A stretch of DNA of 64,000 nt, taken from positions 806,001-870,000 of the forward strand of contig NW_022204508.1 in assembly GCF_008831285.2 (NCBI RefSeq), in the 5' to 3' direction. Source of the DNA: Nymphaea colorata (lineage: Eukaryota > Streptophyta > Magnoliopsida > Nymphaeales > Nymphaeaceae). This document shows positions 11,889-22,598 of this stretch, piece after piece. Within the stretch, counting starts at the first letter, position 1. Each line of letters opens with the position of its first letter. Under the pieces are notes generated by a model. It worked only from the letters and a program-made list of their open reading frames with translations. It was not told where the DNA came from and did not search any database. The position numbers were made by a program, and so were the translations under genes.

Positions 11889-12101
11889 TGTTAACGCACA
11901 AGCTGCAGATCGTTACTGCTGCTCACTGGATGAAGGAAATCATGAACATCATGCCAGCTCAGCGAATGAAGAAAATCATGAAGATCATGACAAATCAAAC
12001 AAAAAGGCAACTATACCCATTAGATTTGGAGTGATAAATCAAGGAAGAACACCTCACGAGGCAGGGAATCTAGGCAAGAAAAGTGGCAATGTATCCTCAT
12101 C
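11889..12101 (+). repeat. 3' LTR of the copia element, truncated
   Basis: It begins TGTTAACGCACAAG after a purine-rich 'gattgaaggggca' that fits a polypurine tract. It follows the 5' LTR to 'tcctcatca' at about 12,101 and then switches abruptly to LRR-coding sequence. About half of the LTR is missing. Confidence 0.88.
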
Positions 12102-14054
12102 ACTTGTTCACATTGTTGGCTGATTCCAATTCTTACTTGCAGGTTTATATTGAACACTTGACCAATTTCAAGTGGTTGAGGGTGTTGTCATTGAGGGGAT
12201 GCGAAATGGATGAGCTGCTAAAGTCCATTGAATACCTTTCACTTGTAAAATATCTCGATCTAAGCAATTCTAAGTGAGACGGTTGCCCAGTTCAATCTGC
12301 AGACTTTGTAACTGGCAAACATTGGATTTAAATTATAGCAAAATTGAAGAGTTGCCCAAGGAAATGGGTGAACTCTGCAACTTGAGGTTTCTTGGGCTGA
12401 ACTGGACATGGGAATTGAAATTTATAGCGGAAGGCTTGGGGAAGCTTACCAATTTATGGACCTTGCATAGATTTGTGACATTAGGGAACTAAAAGTCTTG
12501 AACAATCTACAGGGGGAATTGTCAATACAAGGGTTGGGGGGGACAAGAAAAGCTATTGATTGTGCAAGAAATGCACAATTGCTTAAGGAGAAGCATGGCA
12601 TAATTAGTTTGGAATTCTACTTTGGAATTACTGGAGGTGTTTCTGAACAGAGTAATGATGAACAGAGTGGTGCACTGGAGGCATTGGAACCTCCACTTGG
12701 GCTGGAGTGCTTGGAGATAGGTGATTATATAGGAAAGATGCCAGTTTGGCATTTGAATACTGAGTATACCAAGCTACATTCACTAAAGCTGGAAAGATGC
12801 CATTTATGGGAAAAACTAATAAGCATTAACTCGTTGAAAGTACTAAATGTCATCAATTGCCCAGCACTATGTGAAATAGATAGCACGCCTGCCTTTGAGC
12901 CGTTGAAGGTGGAGGAATGCTGCAGCCTAGAGCAATTTCCTCATCACATGCCCGCTCTCAAGTGGTTGGACGTGGCACTTTGTGACAGCCTAGAGCAATT
13001 GCCTGATCACAGGCCTGCTCTCAAGTCGTTGATGGTGTGGGCATGTGATGGCCTAAAGGCTCTTGTTAACATGCCTGCCTTGGAGTCATTGGAGGTGAGT
13101 TATTATGATTGTATAGAGCATTTACATGACATGGCTGCTCTCAAGTCATTGATGGTGCGGAAATGTGATAGGCTGAAGACTCTAGCTGACATGCCTGCCT
13201 TGGAGTCATTGGAGGTAGAATTTTGTGACAGTCTAGAGTAATTACGTCATGACATGCCTCCTCTCAAGTCGTAGAAGGTGTACGGACCTAATAGCTTGAA
13301 GGCTTTTGTTAACGTTCCTTTACTTGAGGAGTTGATGGTGGAAGGTTTGCTCAACTGGGAAGGGTGGCCAGCAGATGGATTAGGGGAAACAACAATGACT
13401 TCTATGCCAAGGTTAAGAGAGGCGAATTTTGTGAATTGTCCAAGGATGCAGACAAAAGGCTTGCTTGATGCTCTATTGGAGCTGGCGGGGCATGATGGTC
13501 AAGTGACTCAGCTTCAAAGTCTGTCAGTGTGTTGTTGCCTACGTGCAAGATTGTGATGGAAATTCCTTGAGCAACTGCCTAACCTCATTGAGTTAAGGTT
13601 GGATCCAGACTCAGCAGTACTGCTGCCATCACCATTGCCATCCGAGGTATCAACATTTCTACCCTCCCTCAAGTCTCTGTCTTTGAGAGACACGAATGTT
13701 GTTGAGGTCAAATTGGGAAGGGTGCCTCAGTGCTTGTGGGGTCTCTCCCAACTGGAGACATTGTACCTAAACTATTTCTATGAGGACATCAGCTTGGGAG
13801 GCCACTGGCAATGCCTCCCAAAACTGAGATACCTAAAGCTTCAATACTTCCCCAATCTGAAGTCTCTGGTGGACATTACTACCCACCAAAATGAAAATGA
13901 TGCAGTAGAAACAACATGTGCCATGGATGCAAATGAACAGATCGCCTGCCTCTCGAAGCTTGAAAAGTTGGTAATTTACTTTTGTCCAGCACTCCATCTG
14001 CCACAGGAGCTCAGGGACCATCTTGGGGAAAGGTTATCCATCCTAGGCTAAAGT
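12101..14054 (+). pseudogene. NLR (NBS-LRR) resistance-gene homologue, LRR part only, decayed
   Basis: Pieced-together frames show LRR-type sequence: 'FKWLRVLSLRGCEMDEL', 'LVKYLDLSNSK', 'LCNWQTLDLNYSKIEELPKE', 'NLRFLGL', 'LNNLQGELSIQGLG', then Cys-rich repeats such as 'LKVLNVINCPALCEI'. It ends with 'LSKLEKLVIYFCPALHLP'. This is the organisation of the LRR half of plant non-TIR NLR immune receptors. The frame is broken at 12,275-12,277 (TGA), near 12,484-12,492 (frameshift and TAA), 13,239-13,241 (TAA), 13,272-13,274 (TAG) and 13,554-13,556 (TGA). No NB-ARC domain is visible. Homology starts right at the truncated copia LTR, so the N-terminal half was lost or displaced. Confidence 0.88.
12950..13280 (+). 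repeat. Tandem 60-63-bp LRR-coding units
   Basis: Six near-identical units start at about 12,950, 13,013, 13,073, 13,133, 13,193 and 13,256. Each encodes about 20-21 residues of the form xPALxSLxVxxCDxLExLxD. Units alternate between 'gctctcaagtcgttgatgg' and 'gccttggagtcattggagg' versions, which suggests a two-unit (~120 bp) block was itself duplicated. Confidence 0.85.
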
Positions 14055-14765
14055 GGTTGAGGTGCTATCATGTTACGGAACCTTTTCTGTTTCATTCGCT
14101 GAAGCCTTCAGTATTTACATATGTCCTGCACTTGATCTGCCGCAGGTGTTAAGATGCCATCTTGGAGGAAAGGTAACAATTATTCGATATGTTTTAGTGT
14201 TTAAAATCGGTGACGGATTGTAACTATATATTTTTTTGTTCAAGTATGAATCTTTTGCATTTCGTCGGCTCTTTTTTTCTCTCCGTTGTTTGATTTAGGT
14301 CTTGTACATTTTTTATGTCATGTTTTCCATCTGCAAAAGTAGTGTGAATCTGTAAAAATCAATAGATGGCAACTGCTTTCATTAAACATGACAGAAGTCA
14401 ATAGGACTTGGTCATGTTGGTGTGGTTTCACTGAGAACATCTGCTTGGGTGGCCACAGGAAATGCCTCCTGGAACTGAGAAAGCCAGTTCTTTTTTACTT
14501 TCCCAATCTCAAGTCTTCCGGTGGGTGCAAATAGTACTTCTCCTCAACAAAATGATGCAGTAGCAACCACATTTCTGACGGATAAACAGGAACAGATCGC
14601 CTTACAATTATTGAAATGTTTTAGTTTGTAAAAAATTGGTGACAGATTGAAACTATTTTTTTTTGTTAAACATGAATCTTTTTTGCTTTTTGTTGGCTCT
14701 TTTCTTTCCCTCCCTTGCTTTATTTAAGATTTGTAAAATTTTTATGCCACATTTTCCATTTTCTC
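14055..14765 (+). pseudogene. Duplicated, eroded 3' end of the NLR gene
   Basis: Segment 14,435-14,605 repeats 13,785-13,950: both have 'acatctgcttggg' or 'acatcagcttggg', 'atgcctcc', 'cccaatctsaagtct', 'aaaatgatgcagtag' and 'acagatcgcct'. Segment 14,610-14,765 repeats the 3' flank at 14,180-14,335 ('atgttttagt.t', 'ttggtgac.gatt', 'catgaatctttt', 'ttggctctttt'). At 14,120-14,175 another copy of the terminal LRR motif is seen ('ctgcacttgatctgccgcag'). The gene's terminal exon and flank were duplicated in tandem and have since degraded. Confidence 0.75.
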
Positions 14766-14889
14766 TTTCACCCACCACACATTTGGTCAATTAGTTCATA
14801 GTCGATCCAACCACCAATTAATTTTTATGCATCCTCATAATATTTTTCTTCCTTTATTTTTCTTGACTGTCACATCATAATAGAATGGA

Positions 14890-15105
14890 CAGTCTTAACT
14901 CTTGAGAAGATGCACTAGCCAGCACTATATACATTCCTTCACAATCATTCGCAGCTCATGCATTTTAAAATTTCCTTTTAATTCTAGGGGATATATTGAA
15001 GTATTAAAATTTTATATTGTTTGCAATGTGTAAGGTTCTAAGAAATCACACCAACATGTCCATATGAAACTTTTTGGCATCGCTTGTTTTATAAGGAAGC
15101 AGGCA
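14890..15105 (-). repeat. Dispersed repeat, copy B of the 15-kb-spaced inverted pair
   Basis: The reverse complement aligns with 135-415 through several shared blocks, including 'catatggacatgttggtgtg' and 'gtgcatcttct'. It lies just beyond the NLR 3' flank. Confidence 0.6.
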
Positions 15106-15749
15106 TTAATGATTGGATGTCTTCTCTCTTGGCACATGTTATGATGATTTTAATACACCAATTCCAGAATTTTAGTCTTGCTCTATCAAACACATAATTT
15201 TCAATTTTAAAACCAAAGTTCCAGTCTATCAAAGGGAAACTAGAGTTGGAAGTTTCATTCCAATTCTAGTTGAAGGTGAAATTTTGTTTCTATAACACAA
15301 GGTGGTCATATGCCCCCTTAAACTTAGTCCTCTAAGGCTTTCTAGAAGTGTTTATGGCATCATTGAAGGTGGTTCCACGAAAAGTTACAGGTGGCTATTC
15401 AGTTCCACGAAAACATATGCCACGCAAGGTTGGGGAGAGAATGGAACTGCTTTTACAAAGATACAAATGGAACCATATGTTCTCTTCAATTTGTCACATT
15501 GACAATTTGTCCTTGTGAAGAGAGAGAGGGAGAAAAGGGGGGGGTGCAGAAACCCCTTGTTTTCATGGTTTTACCATAGAATTTGTTCTTATTGGTGCGC
15601 AACTTTCTGATTAAGTTTCAAATTTTAAGTTGTTTGCCCATTTAACTTACAGCACTAAAAATAATATCTTGGTACTATAGGACAATCATACCCCAGTTTG
15701 TATCTCAAGGAAACCAATTTTCCTTTCAACTCGAGGTAACAAGTTTTGC
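15106..15749. other. Intergenic DNA, no gene recognised
   Basis: Short plus-strand open frames at 15,302-15,502 and 15,391-15,579 overlap each other in different frames and resemble nothing I know. There is a small gagaga tract near 15,520. Confidence 0.5.
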
Positions 15750-15917
15750 TTTGGTGTCATACACGAATTGAACGAGTTGACGTGAACAAGTTTTAAAAAA
15801 CGAGTTAGGCCATAAATGAGTTAAGCAAGTTAAGGGAGTCGAGCTCGAGCTTGATGTTGTATAATCAAGTCAAGCTCAAGAGGGACAAGCTTGGGCTCGA
15901 CGCATGTGCAGCCCTAC
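15750..15917. mobile_element. MITE-like remnant rich in GAGCTCGAGC
   Basis: The segment contains 'gagtcgagctcgagcttg', 'gtcaagctcaag', and ends 'gcatgtgcagcccta'. The reverse complement of that end (tagggctgcacatgc) matches a terminus commonly seen in non-autonomous plant DNA transposons with this internal sequence. The left end is not defined. Confidence 0.4.
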
Positions 15918-16500
15918 ATGGTGAAGCAACGTCGTTGCTACGAGTTTAGGTGTCCCAAAAATTTTTATTAACAATATAACAGATAGCAAAAAACAAGATA
16001 CCTGAGCTAGAACAAACAAAAAGGAAGAGAGACATAAACCTCAAATACAAAGATAGAAACTACAACTAACCAAAAAGAAGATAGGCAAAAAACCAACCTC
16101 ACTATACAAATGGATTACAGCCTCATTGCAATCTTGTTGACAGAAAATACATCAGCTACAGAAAGCCATTTTCTGCACAGCATTTCACAACATACAGACA
16201 TTTTCTGCACACCATTTCACCGCATATAGATCGACCGCAAAACCTTGTAGTAAGGAGGAAAGATCACCTCTTGATGTTTCCACTTTATACCAGCTATCAT
16301 ATCCTTTAAATCATTGCAGACTCCACATTCAAGACCACTCAGAATCAAATTGGCTGATGCATAATAGAATTTCTTTGTTTTCTTATGTTCCAAAAGAGTA
16401 CATGTAAGCATAAATACAGCGTATTGCAACCCATTTATTTGAAAGAGCATTTGAACCACTGTGAGATTACTTTTTGAATAGAGTTATGCACTTCTAGCCA
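15918..16500. other. Intergenic DNA with a 33-bp duplication
   Basis: 'attttctgcacagcatttcac' (near 16,168) is repeated as 'attttctgcacaccatttca' (near 16,201). A minus-strand open frame of 80 codons (16,217-16,459) has protein-like composition but no family I recognise. It could be a short exon or gene fragment; support is weak. Confidence 0.35.
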
Positions 16501-16670
16501 TGACCCCTCCCCCATATATTTTGGAAAAAATATGATACTTATATTTTTAATTTTTTTTAATTTGCGCTATATAAAAATTTTGAAAAATATTGTTCAGTAC
16601 TTGTATATTTTTTGCAAATACTTTTCTACCCTTCCTAAAAAAATTGCTGGCCTCGCCCTAGTATCTAGGG
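16500..16670. mobile_element. AT-rich hAT/MITE-like remnant
   Basis: An AT-rich core lies between 'agccatgacccctccccc' and 'ttgctggcctcgccctag'. The ends recall decayed versions of the CAGTGGC-type termini seen again at 21,255 and 23,311. The assignment is tentative. Confidence 0.25.
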
Positions 16671-16719
16671 TCTTCTATGTTTTATTTCATGTCCATTTCA
16701 TCTCAAGTTAATGAAATTA

Positions 16720-16910
16720 TGAGTACCCCAATCCTCACACCAAATTTTCACCTTTACTGTAATCCAAACACTTCTAAATTAAGCAACAAACCTCTTCTCA
16801 TCCCAAAAGGCAGATTTTCCATATCCAAGAGAAATAAGCATTACTTTACAGTGTTCACAAGCTCCCATTCAAGTATTGGTGTCTGACGAAAAGAGTACGT
16901 AAGGAGTTGG
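16720..16910. repeat. Direct repeat with 20,440-20,635 (copy 1)
   Basis: Both copies contain 'ccaaattttcacctt', 'cccaaaaggcag', 'ttttccatatcca', 'ttcacaagctcc' and 'ttcaagtattggtgtctgac', in the same order. The right end of this copy overlaps the LINE remnant, so the repeat is probably LINE-derived. Confidence 0.75.
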
Positions 16911-18010
16911 TGACGTCAAGAAGGCCAAGACCACCTTCTTGTATCGGAGCAAGCAGACTTCCAACTAAGTAAGTGATATTTCCTAATATGATGAGAATCC
17001 CCCCAAATAAAATGACAATTTCTTCTCTATAAAGTTCGGTACAATAAGTGGAAGTCTAAATGCTCTCACCCAATAACCCGCCACTTGCTGCAGAACATGC
17101 TTCTCATATAAGTAAGTGGATGGTCCACATTTCTACAAAGCTTCTCACATAAGTCAGGGGTGAGAATACCAACAATGGAACCCAAATAAGTTAGGCGAAG
17201 TTTAGACAACTGTCAATGAAATCGGTTTGCAATGACCATTATGTTGTCAAGAACATTAAAATGAATAAAAAAATGAAATGAATTTATAGTCAGACCTGCT
17301 TTGGAATTGAAATCAGGTAAAACTTGGTATAAACAAGAAGTGGATTTTCACAACAGCCCAAAAAAATAAAAGGATGTCATTTGCAGAAAAGAAGTGCCCC
17401 AGGTTAGAAGTAAATTGAGAAAGTCATTTTAGGGGCTTCCTGCCCTATAAAACTCGCCATTGGAGGTTTCCAGAAGAAACATTCACAGCACAACGATAGT
17501 AAACAAAAGTGGAGAGAGAGGGTGTGTTTGTCATCGGCTTCCATGGCAACAAAAAGTGGTTCCCTCCCTTCTTAAAGGTGACAACTAAGGAAGCAGTAGA
17601 AACATAAGTAATAATTTTCCTCACCCAATCTTCACAGGATCCAAAAAAGAAAGACCAAAGTGCAGGAAAGACCATCTCACTTTGCCATTGGCTTTTGGAA
17701 TATCTAATTTGAGGAGAAAAATTTGCTCTATATGCCCTTGTCCAAGCTGTTGACCGCTTCAAGTGCAAGGTGCATGGTTGGTGAATAAATCTACTCGAGA
17801 GATCAGATGCCCTTGTTCTGAGCCAATAATTGTGCTAAAACAATCTTCATTCTCTCAGCCGTCAACTTAGCAACTAGTTTATAGATCAAATTGTATAATG
17901 ATGTTGGTCAAGATTTTTATATCCATAATGACATGAAATTAAAAAACAATATCGTATGTGTTGCATTTACCTACCTTACAAGCTCGTTTTTGATGAAGAA
18001 ATTTCTCACC
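16850..18010 (-). pseudogene. Decayed non-LTR (LINE) reverse transcriptase
   Basis: On the minus strand from the high-coordinate end, conceptual frames give 'LYNLIYKLVAKLTAERMKIV', then 'LALEAVNSLDKGI', matching the plant LINE RT block that normally reads RPISLCNxxYKIIAKxLAxRL. Near the low-coordinate end, 'FIWGDSHHIRKYHLLSWKSA' is followed after a frameshift by 'APIQEGGLGLLDVTNSLR', matching the block that follows LINE RT. Order and spacing fit one element. Multiple stops and frameshifts show it is dead. The open frame at 17,445-17,768 is a piece of it. Confidence 0.75.
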
Positions 18011-18179
18011 ACTAGTGCAGCATATTTTGCATCCCAAATTTCTTTTGGTTCACCAATGGGAATTTGTTTTGCAAAGTGGAAAAGGGTCCACCGGCCATCA
18101 GTATGAGGCTTAGTTTTTCTGGTGTGTTGTTCATTCTTGGTGCATTTCCACATTCATTTAAGCATTATTCTGTATGGTA

Positions 18180-18310
18180 AAGATTTTAAATTTTTTTAGA
18201 AATTTTGTATAATGATGTAGGTCAAGGTTTTTGCCTAACTCAGTTACCACATTATTAGGGCTCGATTTTATTTTGCTTAGATTTTTTAAAGTGGATGTGA
18301 GGGTATCCGT
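18180..18310 (-). pseudogene. Second LINE RT fragment
   Basis: The phrase 'ttgtataatgatgtaggtcaaggttttt' resembles the one at 17,892-17,920 in the main LINE remnant. The minus-strand translation includes 'NNVVTELGKNLDLHHYTKFL', a degenerate version of the RT block that precedes RPISL. It is a partial, separately decayed copy. Confidence 0.45.
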
Positions 18311-18529
18311 GAATCCTATAAATGCATAGTGAATATGCATGTTAAATGAAAAAAAAAAGAGTTCTCTATGCTTGAAAAGAAAATTAGGTAAGTCATTCAT
18401 ACCACAACATACATATAAAATCGAAAATGGGTATGCTATCAAGTCAAGTGTAGTCTGATAACCATCATGGGTACTGCACCTTAATATTGGCCTTGGTGAA
18501 GTTGACAGATTTTGGGTGAAGAAAAATGG

Positions 18530-19030
18530 GAATATATATATATATATATATAAAGAGGGAGAGAGAGAATTCTAAAGGGAGGGGAGATAGAGGAGAGGGA
18601 GAAGAAGGTGGACAAGAACCGGTCCACTTGACCTCATAATGGCATCTCTAATGCCAAGATCAACACTACTCCTCAATACCTTTAGGATAAGACCCTCCAA
18701 GAATCAAACTGAAGCCATGGTTATAGCACGCCACCTAACCCGACTGTAGTCTACACATCACTTGGTAAGGGCAGGGGAGGAGAGAGAGAGAAATCGAAGA
18801 GAGAAAGAAAAAAAAAAAAGAGAAAAAGTGATATTAAAAGAGAAGCAATAAAAGAAAGAAAGAGAGAGAAAAAGATTTTAAAAAAGGGAGAGAGTGAACT
18901 GAAGAGAGAGAAAAAAGAGAAAAAGATAATTTTTAGAAAGAGATAGAGAAAGAGAGAGCTAAAACGGAGAGAGAAATCAAAGAGAGAGAAACCTGAGAGA
19001 GAAATAGAGAAATTAAAAGAGAGATTTTAA
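18530..19030. repeat. (TA)n and GA-rich low-complexity tract
   Basis: A ta run at 18,533-18,553 is followed by gaga-rich sequence and another purine-rich block at about 18,775-19,025. No gene is seen. Confidence 0.85.
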
Positions 19031-20440
19031 GTTCGAAATTCTCTTCATGGATGGAAACTAGGATTAACAAGTTAGGCCTCCTAGCGCCCTTCTGTGCTGA
19101 GCATGGCACGGGCCTCTTGGCGAGAGCACTCTACTAGGCACAAAACGCTCTCTCCCAGTAGCATGCTTATTGCTGCCGAATCTGTCCTTGGGGAGTTAAA
19201 TGCCACCTCATTGGCTTGAAGTTTATTGAGTCAGTGAGGTGGGTATTTGGTCCTGCCACCCTAGGTAGGCCCCACATGAGTCCCAGAAGCATGGTTAAAA
19301 TTAAATAAAAAATGAAAATTTATTATTTTTCTAAGGACAAAATGGCCTTTTTGTAAAATGAATTTGGCTCCGGTTTTGACAATTTTCGGTCCGCTGATTA
19401 ATCATTCCGAACCTGGAAGGGTTTAGGTCGATGTCAAATGCCTGAATTATGGATTGGATTTTTTTTTCTAGTCCAGTTTTAGATTTTATAAAGCGAAATT
19501 GAGACCAAAGGTGAGGGGAGTTTGTGCGCGTGCTCGGGGATCCAACTTGAAATATCATGCTGGAGGTTGGTTCTCGGGCTTGGTTTTTTATATTTGGATA
19601 AAAAATTTTGTTTGACTATATTTTTGGATCTTGTGTCGGGTTTTTGGATATAGGCTATATTTTTGGATCTAATGCTAAGTTTTCAATCTGAATTTGGCAC
19701 AATTTTCGATCTAGAGCAGAGATTTGGATTCAGACCTAAGGCTCAATTTTGTATGTGGATCTTAAATTTGGTTCTAGATATGGATCTATGGATCCATTTT
19801 TTCTTTAGATCTTGGATTGGATCAAATATGAATCCAAGGCTCTTCAATCTAGACTAGGTGGATCTAGATATGGACGGAGGGCTCTTATGCAATCTAGAGG
19901 TGGCAGTTGGATCCAAATATGGGTCTAGGGATCTGATTTTGATTTACAGCTGGGATTTGGATCCAGATATGGGTTTAGGGTCTCTTTTTCAGTCTCTGTA
20001 TGATTTTTTGGACTGAATCCCTGTCTGAATGTGGATATGAATTACAAAATATGTCTAGATTTGGGCTGTGCTTGAGTCTAAACTTCTGAAATTTGACCTA
20101 AATGGGTCCTAAATCGAGTTGACAATTTAATCAGATAAGAAATTGATCAGAATTAAGGAAAATCAAGGTGTTTGCGGCTAGCAATCTTTGATATTTTGTT
20201 GTAAACTTGCCATAAAATGTTCAAAAATGCTGATTACCCCAGACAATGGTTGGATCTATCCTCCACCACTGGCAAGACAATCATGTGGTGGTGGAGCTAA
20301 TTAAATGGACGCACTCACTGAACTTGATTTTTATGAGGGGAGTGCCTAAGTCTACAAGTCAACTATAATTTTCGGCAGCAGCCTCGTCTTTATCATCAGT
20401 TTTTGCTTTGCCTTTCTTCCCCTCCATATTCTACAATCCC
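19030..20440. repeat. Degenerate 'ggatct'-type repeat and unassigned DNA
   Basis: From about 19,560 to 20,010, phrases such as 'ggatctagatatgg', 'ttggatccaaatatgggtct' and 'gatttggatccagatatggg' recur irregularly every 40-70 bp. The segment 19,050-19,280 is GC-richer with no recognisable gene. Open frames here are low-complexity. Confidence 0.5.
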
Positions 20441-20635
20441 CCATCCCCAATACTATTACCAAATTTTCACCTTCTTACCATTACCCAAACACCGCTAGAT
20501 TAAGTAAAAAAGCTCTTCTTGTCCCCAAAAGGCAGCTTTTCCATATCCATGAGAAATGAGCTTTAGTTTAGAGGGTTCACAAGCTCCAATTCAAGTATTG
20601 GTGTCTGACCAAAAGGCTCGCAAGGAGTTCGAGAT
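20440..20635. repeat. Direct repeat with 16,720-16,910 (copy 2)
   Basis: Same block order as copy 1, about 3.7 kb downstream, with scattered substitutions. On the minus strand the segment is open through 'EPFGQTPILELELVNPLN'. It is probably another LINE-derived fragment. Confidence 0.75.
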
Positions 20636-21253
20636 TCTAGCATGGAAAGATCTAGTAAAAAAACACTGGAAATATCACCAGAAAATATCGATGGATAACC
20701 CTGTTGAATAGGTAGAGTTAGACCAGGGATAACATGAACAACATTTGATCTTCTGTCAAGAGTCTTTTTCTGTCCATTGTATATGCAAAAAAAAAAAAAA
20801 GGTATTACATGTGCAACTCTTAGTATCACAGTGCAAGACATTTATCCCAGCTTCCGCAAGAGTACTTAGGCTCAACAAAGGGGAACTGCATCCCCAAGGG
20901 GGTTGGTGCGTTAGGCAGGTGGGGTATACTGCTAGTTTCCGTTTTGAATCCCCATTGTGTCAACTCCCTGTGCTGCAAAAGGGAGGCACCGATATGAAAA
21001 TTGATGCATAATGTGGGCACCTTTTCCAACGCACCAAAAACAGACGTGGACTCTATGGGGACTTTATTGTAAAAAATGACTTCTAATACTCATTCTGCTC
21101 TCCCAAACAGGGAAACGCAAAACGTTTTGGCCATTTTTCTTATTTTGTTTGATGAATTTAGCAAGTTAAAGCTATGGTAAGCCCCACATGAGCCAAGGGG
21201 TACATGTCCACTCTTCATTTCCTAAAATCTCATTACATGTCTTTATGGTTGCA
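20636..21253. other. Intergenic DNA, no gene recognised
   Basis: Short overlapping open frames on both strands (20,745-21,011 and 20,826-21,029) are antisense to each other and match nothing I know. An A-run lies at about 20,788. Confidence 0.5.
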
Positions 21254-21254
21254 G

Positions 21255-21434
21255 CCAGTGGTAGAGCCAAAAATTTCTGGTTGAGGGGCACTTCAAGTGT
21301 AAGATTCAAACCTTAAGGGGCATTGATATGTAAAAAACTGAAAATTAATGAAGTTTTTGTATCTAAATAGTTTAATTTTTTTGGGTTGGTCTTGGCAATT
21401 GCCCACACTAGCAATAATGTAGCTCTGCCACTGG
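21255..21434. mobile_element. Short TIR element (hAT-like MITE)
   Basis: It begins CCAGTGGTAGAGC and ends GCTCTGCCACTGG, terminal inverted repeats with one mismatch. The 180-bp interior has no coding capacity. CAGTGG-type ends are typical of plant hAT-like non-autonomous elements. A target duplication is not clear. Confidence 0.65.
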
Positions 21435-21936
21435 GTCACAGTAGCTAAGTTTTCACTATGGTCTACACGCTATGCATCCCCATTTTTGGCTGCTGTAAAT
21501 ATCATTTTTTTGTTAATACAAGTCCAGAGCCTAACTCCCACAAGCTTCCATAGGAAAACTGAGCTGCTAATTACCCTATATCTAGAGATGCCAGCATATC
21601 CGATTCGAATGTGATCTGCTGACATCCCTACTATTTCCACATAAATTGTCCAACTCAACTCAAAGATCAGGAGACAAAGATGCAGCCCCTGAGAAATGAA
21701 TTAGCATGGGATTTGCAATTGGAAGAATGCAACAGGCAAGCTTAGCATGGCAAAGAGGTGCTGATAGACTCTTTTTTAAGCATATCAATGGCCAAAAAGA
21801 GCAGCGAATAAGCCAGATGTGGGCTGGTATGAGCAGCTGCTGGCAGGGTCAACAGCTTTTCAATGAGGAGTGGACATGGATTGTGGATCTAGCCATAGGA
21901 GCTGCCACCCAGGTTTGCTTGTCATATGCCATCAGC
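21435..21936. other. Intergenic DNA; lone TIR end near 21,629
   Basis: 'gctgacatcccta' at about 21,617-21,629 is the inverted form of the end found at 21,937, preceded by 'ccgattcgaatgtgatctg'. It looks like one end of a related element whose other end is not visible. The plus-strand open frame 21,706-21,981 is not recognised. Confidence 0.4.
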
Positions 21937-22387
21937 CATAGGGATGTCAATGGATCAGATTCGAATAAAATATACTCTTAACCATATGTAGCTGCTTTTT
22001 CAAATACTCACATGTTCATATTTGAATTCTGATTTTAACATGAATGAATAAAAGTCATATCAAAGTCTAAATCCAATTTTGCAATCCGAATATGATCTGA
22101 ATCCAACTTTTCATTCACTTCTTAATCTGAATTTTGGACCAAATCTAGCTGACTTTCAATATATAAGAGTGTTAGATGTATGATATTTGTTTAAAACTAA
22201 ATATGATCTGAATTTGAATCTGATCAAATATTTACATATATCTAAATCCGAATCCATTAGAATGTCATTCTTAAATCCAAAGCTGATCTGATTTTTCCAT
22301 TGGACATGATATTTTTTTTCTATAACTGGTTTTTCAGAATGGTTTGGTTGGACATCTGATTCAAATAGAATATATTGACATCCTTAC
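21937..22387. mobile_element. TIR element with tagggatgtcaat ends
   Basis: The left end is 'tagggatgtcaatgg' and the right end 'tattgacatccttac', inverted with a few mismatches. The AT-rich interior carries repeated 'gatctgaatcc' phrases and no coding region, so it fits a non-autonomous DNA transposon. Its right portion is duplicated (next entry). Confidence 0.5.
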
Positions 22388-22598
22388 TTAACCAGAAATG
22401 CCTATCTCCACCACTGGAAATGGGAGTCCAATGTCATTTCTTAAATCCAAAGCTGATCTGATTTTTCCATTGGACATGATATTTTTTTCTATAACTGGTT
22501 TTTCAGAATGGTTTGGTTGGATATCTGATTCAAATCGAATATACTGACATCCTTACTTAACCAGAAATGCCTATCTCCACCACTGGAAATGGGAGTCA
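22261..22598. repeat. 169-bp tandem duplication
   Basis: 22,261-22,429 is repeated at 22,430-22,598 with only a handful of differences (for example one extra t after 'aatgtcatt', 'tcaaatagaat' versus 'tcaaatcgaat'). It includes the right end of the TIR element, so that end exists twice. Confidence 0.93.

Larger units (their letters stand above)
7637..12101 (+). mobile_element. Degraded Ty1/copia LTR retrotransposon
   Basis: The domain order gag, protease, integrase, reverse transcriptase, RNase H between two similar LTRs identifies a Ty1/copia element. The 5' LTR begins TGTAAATGCACAAG and the 3' LTR begins TGTTAACGCACAAG. A tRNA-Met primer site follows the 5' LTR. Every coding block has stops or frameshifts, and the central integrase region has lost several hundred bases. 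By eye the shared 213 bp of the LTRs differ at roughly 15 positions, so the insertion is old. The 3' LTR is truncated and abuts LRR-coding sequence, so no target-site duplication can be checked. Confidence 0.93.

Noticed and set aside
21706-21981. 91-codon plus-strand frame.
   Set aside because: It runs into the TIR element at 21,937 and matches no family I recognise.
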